Below, in pieces: positions 1-7,502 of a DNA stretch of 18,227 bases. Every line of letters starts with the position of its first letter. Position 1 is the first letter of the stretch. Made by a program: the position numbers and the translations under genes. The stretch covers positions 1 through 18,227 of the forward strand of contig JAQGKM010000103.1 of the NCBI GenBank assembly GCA_028290125.1. The letters run 5' to 3'. The notes under the pieces were generated by a model, which was not told the DNA's origin, did no database searches, and saw only the letters and a list, made by a program, of their open reading frames with translations. The DNA is from Hyphomicrobiales bacterium. GTDB lineage: Bacteria; Pseudomonadota; Alphaproteobacteria; Rhizobiales; Beijerinckiaceae.

Positions 1-332
1 ACCGGCGCGTCCCATTCTGCCGCCAGGGCGAGCAACACGCCGGTGTGGTCAAAATGCCCGTGCGTCAGGACGATTGCCGCAGGGCGCGAGGCGGCGCCGG
101 AACGCTTGCGCGCAGCGTTGCGGTTGAAGGCCGCGGAACCGTAAACGACAGCGTCGATCAATGTCCAGGTGCGATCGCCAGCCTGCGGCTCGCCGATGAA
201 AACAACGTAGACGAAGGCCAGACGCTGATAGGCGACGTCGTGGGCGATTTCATGCAGATGATCGCCGCGCGCACGGTCCGATGCCGCATCGAACGCATCT
301 GCCCCGGGGCCGATCGGGATCTGTTGAGCCAT
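1..332 (-). CDS. MBL-fold metallo-hydrolase, N-terminal part (cut by window edge)
   Basis: The first 110 residues of a leftward gene are present and run off the left edge. The start ATG at 332-330 follows a GGAGAGG ribosome site with good spacing. The protein begins MAQQIPIGPGADAFD and near residue 90 reaches LTHGHFDHTGVL, the metal-binding T-H-x-H-x-D-H loop of metallo-beta-lactamase-fold hydrolases. The preceding strand (TWTLIDAVVYGS) matches the usual core before this loop. The family binds one or two metal ions and hydrolyses diverse thioesters, lactones, phosphodiesters or other substrates, so the substrate here is unknown. There is no signal peptide, so it is probably cytoplasmic. It is divergent from the HAD gene at 653. 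The family assignment is secure from the motif; nothing can be said of the missing C-terminus. Confidence 0.88.
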   Translation of the reverse strand, partial: MAQQIPIGPGADAFDAASDRARGDHLHEIAHDVAYQRLAFVYVVFIGEPQAGDRTWTLIDAVVYGSAAFNRNAARKRSGAASRPAAIVLTHGHFDHTGVLLALAAEWDAP

Positions 333-652
333 CGCCGCCTCTCCGGATGATTGCTGTCGATGGCTCGAAAAGAAGCGCGCGCGCTGGAAGTTCCGGGATA
401 CATTCTCGAGCCGTCGCGAAACACCGTCACTGTCGATCCCTGCACCAAGATACTGAACAGCTTGACGGTCTGCAGCCTGGTTTGTCGACGTGGCGAGTCC
501 TCCACCAGCAAGTTCGTTCGTTTCTGGACGAGAGCACGTCCCCGACGAAACCTCCCTGTCCGACCGCTGTTTGACGAGCTTCGTTCACCCATTGGGAAGA
601 AGCCTTGCGGCCCCTGGACGTCCTGTCGCGGAACGTCGACAACGAAAGAAGC
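333..652. other. Divergent intergenic region between MBL hydrolase and HAD genes
   Basis: These 320 bases contain no gene I can support. The region must hold the promoters of the leftward hydrolase and the rightward HAD operon, but no convincing -35/-10 pair is visible. An open frame at 360-656 (98 codons, ATG start) ends with a TGA overlapping the HAD start ATG. It has no clear ribosome site, mixed third-position GC and no recognisable domain, so I do not call it a gene. Confidence 0.5.
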
Positions 653-1321
653 ATGATGCCGAAAGCAGTTCTCTTCGATGTCGACGGTACATTGATCGAC
701 AGCAACGAAGCGCACACCGACGCCTGGGTGGACGCCTTCAATCATTTCCAACTGGATGTGCGCCGCGAGGACATCCGCAGACGGATGGGAATGGGTGGCG
801 ACCAGCTCCTGAAGGCGCTTTTCTCTTCTGACGAAATCGCCGATTGCGGGGACGAACTGCGTCATTACCGAGCCAAGCTCTTTGCCCGAGACTATCAGCC
901 AAGGTGCTCCGCATTCCCCGAAGTTCGTGCGCTTTTTGAGCGCATCAAGGAGGATGGCAAGACGATCATTCTGGGTTCCTCCGCTACGCAGGATGAGCTC
1001 GACAAAAACATGGAGCTGGCAGGGATTTCGGACCTCGTCGACTTTGCGGTTTCGGCTGATGATGCGGAACGCTCGAAGCCCTACCCGGACATCTTCGCGG
1101 CAGCACTCAAGAAAGCCGAACCGCTCACGCCGGCCGACACGGTGGTGGTTGGCGACACGCCCTATGACGCTCAGGCGGCCCAAAAGATCGGGCTAGCAAC
1201 GATCGGGCTGCTTTGCGGCGGGTTCTCGGAAAACGAGCTCAGATCCGCCGGCTGCTGCGCGATCTACAAGGATCCGGAGCACCTTCTTCGCGAGTACGGC
1301 AAATCGCCGATCAAGAGCTGA
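653..1321 (+). CDS. HAD-family phosphatase (beta-phosphoglucomutase-like subgroup)
   Basis: This is a 222-residue protein of the haloacid dehalogenase superfamily, with all four motifs. Motif I is DVDGTLID at residues 9-16, with D9 the nucleophile and D11 the acid/base. Motif II lies in LGSSATQDEL, motif III is the lysine of SKPYPDIF, and motif IV is VVVGDTPYDAQAA. An alpha-helical cap lies between motifs I and II, as in subfamily I enzymes. The family removes phosphate from small phosphometabolites or acts as a phosphomutase; the exact substrate is not visible. The start is one of two adjacent ATGs (653 or 656), since both lie just before the first beta strand. The ribosome site GAAAGAAG is weak. 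The histidine phosphatase follows after 50 bases, so the two are probably co-transcribed. Confidence 0.9.
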   Translation: MMPKAVLFDVDGTLIDSNEAHTDAWVDAFNHFQLDVRREDIRRRMGMGGDQLLKALFSSDEIADCGDELRHYRAKLFARDYQPRCSAFPEVRALFERIKEDGKTIILGSSATQDELDKNMELAGISDLVDFAVSADDAERSKPYPDIFAAALKKAEPLTPADTVVVGDTPYDAQAAQKIGLATIGLLCGGFSENELRSAGCCAIYKDPEHLLREYGKSPIKS

Positions 1322-1371
1322 AGGCAACAAAAGCCCCGCCTTCACGTTCGCCCGCAGGAGGTCCGACTGTC

Positions 1372-2139
1372 ATGGCAAAGCAGACTTGGCCAGAGCGAAT
1401 CTGGATTGTTCGCCACGGAGAGAGCGCCGGCAATGTCGCCCGAGATGCAGCAAACGCATCCGGACTGTCGCGCATCGACGTCTCCGAGCGCGACGTCGAT
1501 GTGGACTTGAGCAAATTGGGTGAGGAGCAGGCTGCGGCGCTGGGACAGTGGTTTGCGGCGCTCCCGCATGCGGAACGACCTAACGTCGTGCTGTCATCGC
1601 CCTACAGGCGTGCGGTGCGGACAGCAGAACTCATAGCGGCAGAACGCGGCATCAACGTCCCCATGCATGAATTCGTGTTAGACGAGCGACTGCGCGAGAA
1701 GGAGTTCGGCATTCTTGACCGGCTCACGCGGGTGGGAATCGAGCAAAGCCACCCGGAGCAGGCTGAATTTCGGCGCGTCCTTGGCAAATTTTATCATCGA
1801 CCGCCTGCGGGCGAAAGCTGGTGCGACGTCATCCTCCGGCTTCGGAGTGCACTCGACACCACGTCGCTGCATCATAGCGGCTGCAGAGTGCTGATCGTGA
1901 GCCATCAGGTCGTTGTGCTCTGCCTGCGCTACTTGTTGGAGAACCTGACAGAGAGTGAGATCCTGGCGATTGATGCGGCCGGCGATGTTTCAAACTGTTC
2001 GATCACCGAATACAGATTTGACGCGGCGCAGGGCGCAAATGGCGGCCTGGCTTTACACCGATATAACTTTATCGCGCCGTTGCGGAATGCCGTCGCGCCG
2101 ATCACGTCAGCCCCGGATGCGAAGGTTGGCGCGCGATGA
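1372..2139 (+). CDS. Histidine phosphatase family protein (phosphoglycerate mutase-like)
   Basis: This 255-residue protein carries the RHGES signature at residues 14-18, where H15 is the phosphorylated histidine. It also has the SSPYRRAVRTAE helix (second arginine), the RLREKEFGILD segment with the acidic proton donor, and the second histidine in VLIVSHQVVV. This is the branch-1 histidine phosphatase layout. Such enzymes dephosphorylate sugar phosphates, nucleotides or phosphoproteins, or act as phosphoglycerate mutases; the substrate is not visible. The start at 1372 is fixed by a strong AGGAGG at 1356-1361. Reading further upstream in the same frame would overlap the HAD gene without similarity. 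Its stop overlaps the nnrD start (ATGA), which implies translational coupling. Confidence 0.9.
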   Translation: MAKQTWPERIWIVRHGESAGNVARDAANASGLSRIDVSERDVDVDLSKLGEEQAAALGQWFAALPHAERPNVVLSSPYRRAVRTAELIAAERGINVPMHEFVLDERLREKEFGILDRLTRVGIEQSHPEQAEFRRVLGKFYHRPPAGESWCDVILRLRSALDTTSLHHSGCRVLIVSHQVVVLCLRYLLENLTESEILAIDAAGDVSNCSITEYRFDAAQGANGGLALHRYNFIAPLRNAVAPITSAPDAKVGAR

Positions 2140-3014
2140 CAACACAAATCAGCGCTGATCGACTTCGGATGAACCCGCTCCCTGCCCCAAACAGCGATGC
2201 CGACAAGGACCAGCGTGGTCGCGTCCTGGTCGTTGCCGGAAGCGCTTCGGTGCCGGGCGGCGCATTGCTTGCCGCAACCGCCGCATTGCGCGCCGGGGCA
2301 GGCAAACTCCAGATCGCCACTTGCGAAAAGGTCGCTGTCGCTTTGGGCGTGGCCATGCCCGAAGCTCTCGTCATCGGGCTGCCAGAAACGTCCGCGAGCG
2401 AGACCGCGACCGGCGCCGGCGCGGCCTTGCTCGAACGTGTACAGTGCAGTGACGCTGTCTTGATCGGGCCCGGCATGACTGATGACGACAACACCGCGCA
2501 AATTGTCGTCGACGTTCTTCGTTCTCCGCCAGGGCCGGCTTTCGTGTTCGACGCCGCAGCCTTGTCGCAATTACAGAACGCGCGTGAAGAAATGGCGGCT
2601 CACAGCGGCCGTATCGTGATTACCCCACATGCCGGCGAGATGGCGGCGCTTTTAAACGTGACAAGGAAAGAGGTCTGTGCGGACCCTTATCGCTTCGCCC
2701 GCGAAGTGGCTGTGCTGTTGAACTGTGTGGTCGTCCTGAAGGGCGCAGTGACAACCATCGTGGACCCGGAGGAGCAGTGCTGGACTTACCAGGAAGGCTC
2801 GGTCGGACTCGCGACGTCGGGGTCGGGCGACACCCTGGCGGGTGTGGTCGCAGGCCTCCTCGCGCGCGGGGCGCTGCCGCAGGACGCGGCGCAATGGGCC
2901 GTTTACCTGCACGGGGAAGCTGGAAACAGACTCGCTCGCAAACGGGGCCCGATCGGATACCTCGCACGGGAGTTGCTCGACGAGATCCCTGCCTTGATGG
3001 CCAGGACCAGCTAG
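2136..3014 (+). CDS. nnrD: ADP/ATP-dependent NAD(P)H-hydrate dehydratase
   Basis: This 292-residue enzyme belongs to the ribokinase-like YjeF C-terminal (carbohydrate kinase) family. It dehydrates S-NAD(P)HX, the damaged hydrated form of NAD(P)H, back to NAD(P)H. Visible motifs are GRVLVVAGSASVPGG (28-42), AALRAGAGKLQIAT, DAVLIGPGM, VFDAAALS (137-144), VITPHAGEMAALL (161-173), VLKGAVTTIV (200-209) and the catalytic ATSGSGDTLAG (226-236) with D232. The length fits a stand-alone dehydratase: the N-terminal NnrE epimerase domain of fused YjeF proteins is absent. It starts on the ATG overlapping the phosphatase stop and is the last gene before a hairpin at 3051-3080. The enzyme is cytoplasmic. 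The assignment is firm; the link to the two phosphatases as a repair operon is inferred from position. Confidence 0.93.
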   Translation: MTTQISADRLRMNPLPAPNSDADKDQRGRVLVVAGSASVPGGALLAATAALRAGAGKLQIATCEKVAVALGVAMPEALVIGLPETSASETATGAGAALLERVQCSDAVLIGPGMTDDDNTAQIVVDVLRSPPGPAFVFDAAALSQLQNAREEMAAHSGRIVITPHAGEMAALLNVTRKEVCADPYRFAREVAVLLNCVVVLKGAVTTIVDPEEQCWTYQEGSVGLATSGSGDTLAGVVAGLLARGALPQDAAQWAVYLHGEAGNRLARKRGPIGYLARELLDEIPALMARTS

Positions 3015-3050
3015 ACGAAAACTACGCATCGTCCTGGCTTCATGCAGCAG

Positions 3051-3080
3051 TTCGCCCCGGACCGAACGACCCGGGGCGAG
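3051..3080. terminator. GC-rich hairpin between convergent operons
   Basis: The stem CGCCCCGG (3053-3060) pairs perfectly with CCGGGGCG (3071-3078) across a 10-base loop, and is extended by one U-A and one G-U pair. It sits between the nnrD stop (3014) and the end of the leftward transporter operon (3095), so it could end both transcripts. No long T-run follows, so the termination role is inferred from position. A second inverted repeat, GCCAGGAC at 3000-3007 with GTCCTGGC at 3031-3038, spans the nnrD stop codon. Confidence 0.55.
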
Positions 3081-3094
3081 CCGGCGTGTGGGTC

Positions 3095-4075
3095 CTAGCG
3101 GACCAGCTTGACGCCCGATTCCTGGAGAATGCCGCGCATCTGCACTTCAGTCTGCGTCAGGAATTCGGTGGTTTGCTTCGGTCCGAGAACCTTCGCCTCG
3201 AACAGTCCGTCGCGCACGAACTTCTGCCAGCCGGGTGACTGCGCGGCCTTCTGCATCAGCTCCTCGTAATATTTCAGCACGTCGGGCGCCATGCCCGGAG
3301 GGCCGATCAACCCACGCGGCTGCGGCGGGTTGGGCACATCGAAGCCAGCTTCCTTCAACGTAGGGATGTCCTTGAAGTCAGGCAGGCGCGCGTCGGCCAC
3401 CTGCGCGACGGCGCGGATCTTCCCCGAGCGGATGAGCTCGCCTGCTTCAGCCGGTTCGATCACCATGGCGTCGACATGGCCGCCGAGCAGCGCCGAGATG
3501 CGCTCACCGCCGGAGGGGAAGGAGATGAACGCCCAGCGCGCGCCCGTCTTGGCCTGCAGCACGGTGCGCACGAGCGCGTCGCGCGCGAGCGGCGAACCGC
3601 CGGACTGTTTCATCTTGCCCGGATTGGCCTTGGCCGCCTCGATGAAATCGCCAAGCGTCTTGAAGGGCGACTCGGCCCGCACGGCGATCAACGCCGGCTC
3701 GAGCAGCATGAGGCTGATCGGCGTCAATTCACGAATCGAGACATTGGCTTCCTGCTGGACGAGCGGATTCGTGATCCAGACGCTCGTGAAAATGCCGATG
3801 ACGTGAGGGTCGCCTTTTTTCTCGGCGAGATAGGACGCCGCCGTCGCGCCGCCGCCGCCGACCTTGTTGCTGATCTGGATGCGCACCGGCGAGAGTTTCG
3901 CGTCGTCGATGGCGGCGATGAGCGCGCGGCCCATCACGTCATTGCCGCCGCCGGGACCCGAATGAACCACCAGTTCGATCGGACGCGTCGGCTTGAACTC
4001 CGCATGTGCGCCGTGCGTGAACACCATGAGCGCCGACAGCGCCAGACTTGCCTTCAACATGTTTCGCTTGTTCAT
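3095..4075 (-). CDS. Tripartite tricarboxylate transporter substrate-binding protein (TctC/Bug family)
   Basis: This 326-residue periplasmic solute-binding protein has a Sec signal peptide: MNKRNMLK, then a hydrophobic stretch, then AHA with likely cleavage after A25. The mature protein starts with KPTRPIELVVHSGPGGGND, the characteristic first strand and P-G-G ligand loop of Bug/TctC proteins. Later come KVGGGGATAASYL, GGERISALLGGHVDAMV and the C-terminal GLIGPPGMAPDVLK, all typical. It captures an organic carboxylate in the periplasm and hands it to TctA/TctB. The start at 4075 is chosen over the ATG at 4090 because GAGAGGAAA lies just before it. It is the last gene of the leftward SDR-PrpD-TctB-TctA-TctC operon, 33 bases after TctA with no terminator between. 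The ligand cannot be predicted. Confidence 0.93.
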   Translation of the reverse strand: MNKRNMLKASLALSALMVFTHGAHAEFKPTRPIELVVHSGPGGGNDVMGRALIAAIDDAKLSPVRIQISNKVGGGGATAASYLAEKKGDPHVIGIFTSVWITNPLVQQEANVSIRELTPISLMLLEPALIAVRAESPFKTLGDFIEAAKANPGKMKQSGGSPLARDALVRTVLQAKTGARWAFISFPSGGERISALLGGHVDAMVIEPAEAGELIRSGKIRAVAQVADARLPDFKDIPTLKEAGFDVPNPPQPRGLIGPPGMAPDVLKYYEELMQKAAQSPGWQKFVRDGLFEAKVLGPKQTTEFLTQTEVQMRGILQESGVKLVR

Positions 4076-4108
4076 CGCGTTTCCTCTCATTGCCAGTTTT
4101 TTACGTGG

Positions 4109-5608
4109 TCAGCCCGCCGCCTGCTTCAAGGCCCGGAACCTCGGAAGCAGCGGCAGGAAGAGTACGACGATCGCGCAGGCGATCATCACTGCCGAGATCG
4201 GTCGGGAGAACAGGATGGAAAGATCCCCCTGCGACATCATCAGCGATTGGCGCAACGCGCGTTCCATGGCGTCGCCCAGCACGAAGCCGAGCACGAGCGG
4301 CGCGACAGGAAACTTCAGCCGCGACATGGCGTAGCCGAGCAGGCCGAAGCCAGCGAGCAGCATGACGTCGAAGACGCGGCCCGAGACCGAATAGGCGCCG
4401 ATCACCGAGACTCCCAGGATCAGTGGATGAAGGACATAGACCGGAATCCGCAGGATCTGCGCGAAGATCGGCACCATCGGCAGGTTCAGAATGAGCAGCA
4501 TCACATTGCCGATGTAGAGGCTCGCGACGAGCCCCCAGAACACATCGGGCGATTCCGTCATCATCAGCGGGCCGGGCTTCACGCCCCAAAGCACGAGCGC
4601 AGACAGCAGGATGGCCGTCGTGCCGCCACCCGGAATGCCGAGCGTGAGAAGCGGAATGAGCGCGCCGCCGGAATCCGCATTGTTGGCGCCCTCCGGCGCG
4701 GCCACGCCCTCCGGCACGCCGGTGCCGAATTTCTCCGGATGTTTCGAGACGGCGCGCTCGATGCCGTAAGAAATAAAGGAAGCGATGCTGGCCCCAGCGC
4801 CCGGCAGCACGCCGATGACGAAACCGACGATGGAGCCATTGGCGAAGGCGAATCGGCAGGCCTTCAGTTCTTCCCAGCTTGGAAGCAGATTGCGAAGACC
4901 TTTGGGCACCGGGAGGATTTGAGTCTCTTCGCTGTCGGCGATGCTGTTCAGAACTTCGGTGATCGCGAAGACCCCGATGGCGACGATCATGAAATCGAGG
5001 CCGCTCAGCAGCGACGACTGGCCGAATGTGAAGCGCGATTGCGATGTAAAGAGATCGGTGCCTATCGAGGTCAGCCACAGGCCGATGAGAAGCGCGATCA
5101 GCCCCTTCACCAGCGAGTCGCCCGCCAGCAGCACGACAAGCGCAAGGCCGAGCGCCATCAGCGCGAAATATTCAGGCGACGAGAAGGACAGCGCGTAATC
5201 TGCCACCGTCGGCGCAACGAGGCTCAGCGCGACAATGCCGAACGTGCCGGCGATGAAGGAGGCAATCGCGGCAATGCCCAAAGCTGCGCCCGCGCGGCCC
5301 TTTCGCGCCATCTGATAGCCATCCAGACACGTGACGACGGACGACGATTCACCGGGCATGTTGAGAAGGATCGACGTTGTCGAGCCGCCGTATTTGGCGC
5401 CGTAATAAATGCCGGTCAGCATGATGATGCCGCCTGTCGGCGACATGTTGTAGGTCATTGGCAGCAGCATCGCGATGGTGGCTGCAGGTCCGAGGCCCGG
5501 CAGGATCCCGACCACCGTGCCGAGGAAGCAGCCGACCAGGCACCAGAGAAGGTTGGTGGGCATGAGCGCGACTGAAAAGCCGTGCATGAGGCCGCTGAAA
5601 ATATCCAT
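4109..5608 (-). CDS. Tripartite tricarboxylate transporter large permease (TctA family)
   Basis: This 499-residue integral membrane protein has about a dozen hydrophobic segments. Typical TctA signatures are ILPGLGPAATIAMLLP (residues 35-50), GIYYGAKYGGSTTSILLNMP (66-85), and in the second half VLPGAGASIASFISYG and LGIPGGGTTAILLSAL. These form the two inverted-repeat transport domains. It works in the inner membrane with TctB and the periplasmic binding protein as a secondary, cation-driven carboxylate importer. The start ATG at 5608 is three bases after the TctB stop, so translation is probably coupled. Its length is normal for the family. The coding constraint leaves a long meaningless open frame on the opposite strand. 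Confidence 0.95.
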   Translation of the reverse strand: MDIFSGLMHGFSVALMPTNLLWCLVGCFLGTVVGILPGLGPAATIAMLLPMTYNMSPTGGIIMLTGIYYGAKYGGSTTSILLNMPGESSSVVTCLDGYQMARKGRAGAALGIAAIASFIAGTFGIVALSLVAPTVADYALSFSSPEYFALMALGLALVVLLAGDSLVKGLIALLIGLWLTSIGTDLFTSQSRFTFGQSSLLSGLDFMIVAIGVFAITEVLNSIADSEETQILPVPKGLRNLLPSWEELKACRFAFANGSIVGFVIGVLPGAGASIASFISYGIERAVSKHPEKFGTGVPEGVAAPEGANNADSGGALIPLLTLGIPGGGTTAILLSALVLWGVKPGPLMMTESPDVFWGLVASLYIGNVMLLILNLPMVPIFAQILRIPVYVLHPLILGVSVIGAYSVSGRVFDVMLLAGFGLLGYAMSRLKFPVAPLVLGFVLGDAMERALRQSLMMSQGDLSILFSRPISAVMIACAIVVLFLPLLPRFRALKQAAG

Positions 5609-5611
5609 GTG

Positions 5612-6079
5612 TCAGAACCCCATGAAGCCGATGGGCAACGACACGTCGAGCGCGAAGCCGAAGACAAGGTAAAAGCCGAGCGCGGAGCACAGGCTCGTAA
5701 TGGCTGCCGAAGCCAGCGTCCGATCGAAGACAAAGCGCACGAGAAAGAAGGTCAGCAGCGCGAAGCTGAGATAGAAGCCGAGCGTGTTCATCAGCGCGGC
5801 GCAGACCGTAAAGGCGCTCCAGGTCGTCATGGCGCGGCCAAAGCCGGCCCAGTCGAAGCTCTTTTGTTCAACTGCTTCGCCGGACCGGAAACGCGAGACG
5901 ATCAGCACGAGCGACAAAGCGACAAGCGCAACTCCGTAGCCGATGGGAAAGAAGCCCGGCCCCGGGCCTTCCGGCCCCATGATGTCCCACTTCGATGCTG
6001 CGAGCGTGATGTACACGCCGAGCGCAGCGACGGCCGCCCCCGCGATGACATCGCCGTCCTTGAGAAAACGCTTCTCCAT
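5612..6079 (-). CDS. Tripartite tricarboxylate transporter small membrane subunit (TctB family)
   Basis: This 155-residue protein has about four predicted membrane helices. It begins with MEKRFLKDGDVIAGAAVAAL, followed by the WDIMGPEGPGPGFFPIGYG loop (around residues 31-49). The G-P-G-x-F-P motif at the end of the first helix region is the best-known mark of TctB proteins. The second half is strongly hydrophobic (LGFYLSFALLTFFLVRFVF). It is the small partner of TctA. It lies 19 bases after the upstream MmgE/PrpD gene and 3 bases before TctA, in the middle of the leftward operon. Sequence conservation in this family is low, so the neighbours add weight to the call. Confidence 0.92.
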   Translation of the reverse strand: MEKRFLKDGDVIAGAAVAALGVYITLAASKWDIMGPEGPGPGFFPIGYGVALVALSLVLIVSRFRSGEAVEQKSFDWAGFGRAMTTWSAFTVCAALMNTLGFYLSFALLTFFLVRFVFDRTLASAAITSLCSALGFYLVFGFALDVSLPIGFMGF

Positions 6080-6098
6080 GCCCCTGCGATCTTTCTGT

Positions 6099-7481
6099 TC
6101 AGGCCAGCGCTGCGATCAACTCGCGGGCGTCGGTCACGTTCTCGATATTCCAGCAAAGCGCCGCGAAGGCGCGGGCGCGTTCGGCGCCGATCAGCGGCGT
6201 TGCGTTGGCGATGCATTTGCCTTCGATCGCCTCGTCCGACATCGGATTGGCGACCGTGCCCGACGCATGCGGCACGTGCACGTCGAAGGTCCGTCCATCG
6301 CGCAGCACGAGGCTTGCGCGCGCTTCATCATTGCGCAGCTCCGCGTCGCTGACGACCTCCACACGGCGGCGCAGGGCCACGACGTTCGCGTCGAGCGCCT
6401 TCTCGTTCGTATATTGGGCGATCCCTGCGTCCTGATCGATGAAAGCGACTGCGGCAGAGTGATAGATCGAGAATTTGGATTGCAGTCCGGTCTGCGGCTC
6501 GGTTACGCCGGTGATGCGCACCGCGACTTCATTCACGCGCAAGCTGATCTTTTCGACATCGGCCGCAGCAGCGCCGCACTGGCGGCTGAGCGCGATCATC
6601 GCGTCGATGGCTGGATGCAGCACGACGCCGCAGGCATAAGGCTTATGGCCGTTGCGCGCGATTTCGAAACGCTCGCCGAGCTGGTCGAGAAGGCGTTCGG
6701 GCGCAGCCACCTTGGAGTAAATGCGGCAGAAGCCGCGTTTTCCCTCGATGATCTCTTCCGAGGAATCGAAGCCCTGCTGCGCGAGCAGCGCCGCCAGCAC
6801 GCCGTTCGCCGCCGCCTTGCCCGCGTGAAACGATTTGCACATCGTGCCGCGATTTTGCTGCATGCCGGCAGCCTGCGTCGTTGCGATGCCGAGCGCATGC
6901 ACCATCTGCCTGGCGTCGAGCCCGAGCAGCCGCGCGCAAGCCGCGCCCGCTGCAATGGAGCCCAGCGTGCCGGTCAGATGCCAGCCGCCATCGTGGTGGC
7001 CCGGCGCCGCCTGGCCTGCGCGCACGCCGGCCTCGAAGCCTACGGCATAGGCGGTCACCAGGTCGCGTCCGCTGAAGCCGCCGCGGTCTGCGAGCGCAAA
7101 AAGCGCTGCAAGGATGGGGGAACTCGCATGCAGCACGACGCCGCCCATATGCGTGTCGTCGTAATCGAGCAGGTGGCCCATCTGCCCGTTGACGGTTGCG
7201 GCCTCGATCGTCCCGATCTTGCGTTGATGACCCAGCACCGTCGCGCGCGGCGCATCGTTCAGCGCGCTCATGACGGCAAGCAGTTTGGCGATCGTCGGAT
7301 GGCGCGCGCCCGCGAGCGCGCAACCGGCCCAGTCGAGAACGCCCCGCCGTGCCTGGTGGATAGCGGCAGGCGGCAGATCCTCATAGGTCAGCCCGGCCAG
7401 AAAGGCGCCGAGCGAGCGGGTGAGGCCAAGATCGAGCGGCGCCGCGCCGTAATCCGCCTTCGTTGCGATCTGCGTCGTCAT
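6099..7481 (-). CDS. MmgE/PrpD family protein (2-methylcitrate/aconitate-type dehydratase fold), copy 1
   Basis: This 460-residue member of the MmgE/PrpD family has family motifs in order: LDWAGCALAGARHPT (49-63), GTIEAATVNGQMGHLLDYDD (90-109) with the D-D-T-H active-site cluster ending at H111, KSFHAGKAAANGVLAALL (216-233) and KPYACG (280-285). Characterised members are 2-methylcitrate dehydratase and cis-aconitate decarboxylase. Both act on tricarboxylates without an iron-sulfur cluster, but many members have unknown substrates. It lies 21 bases after the SDR and 19 bases before TctB, so it is co-transcribed with the importer and probably acts on the imported carboxylate or a product of it. 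It is a distant paralogue of the gene at 8401. PrpC and PrpB are absent, so a methylcitrate cycle is not supported. Confidence 0.9.
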   Translation of the reverse strand: MTTQIATKADYGAAPLDLGLTRSLGAFLAGLTYEDLPPAAIHQARRGVLDWAGCALAGARHPTIAKLLAVMSALNDAPRATVLGHQRKIGTIEAATVNGQMGHLLDYDDTHMGGVVLHASSPILAALFALADRGGFSGRDLVTAYAVGFEAGVRAGQAAPGHHDGGWHLTGTLGSIAAGAACARLLGLDARQMVHALGIATTQAAGMQQNRGTMCKSFHAGKAAANGVLAALLAQQGFDSSEEIIEGKRGFCRIYSKVAAPERLLDQLGERFEIARNGHKPYACGVVLHPAIDAMIALSRQCGAAAADVEKISLRVNEVAVRITGVTEPQTGLQSKFSIYHSAAVAFIDQDAGIAQYTNEKALDANVVALRRRVEVVSDAELRNDEARASLVLRDGRTFDVHVPHASGTVANPMSDEAIEGKCIANATPLIGAERARAFAALCWNIENVTDARELIAALA

Positions 7482-7502
7482 CGGGGTCGCGTCACCTTTC
7501 CC

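Noticed and set aside
462..490. TTGACG as a -35 element upstream of the HAD gene
   Set aside because: No acceptable -10 hexamer occurs at 16-18 bases spacing.
360..656. 98-codon frame ending with ATGA overlap on the HAD start
   Set aside because: No ribosome site, no domain and mixed codon bias; kept only as a low-interest observation.
158..1183. 341-codon leftward open frame across the MBL/HAD spacer
   Set aside because: It overlaps the MBL gene in a different frame and runs opposite the HAD gene; the correct leftward frame is shown by the T-H-G-H-F-D-H motif starting from 332.
3476..5575. 699-codon open frame opposite TctC/TctA
   Set aside because: Composition is dominated by Arg, His, Asp and Glu, typical of the antisense of GC-rich membrane genes; no domain is recognisable and it lies wholly over strongly supported genes.
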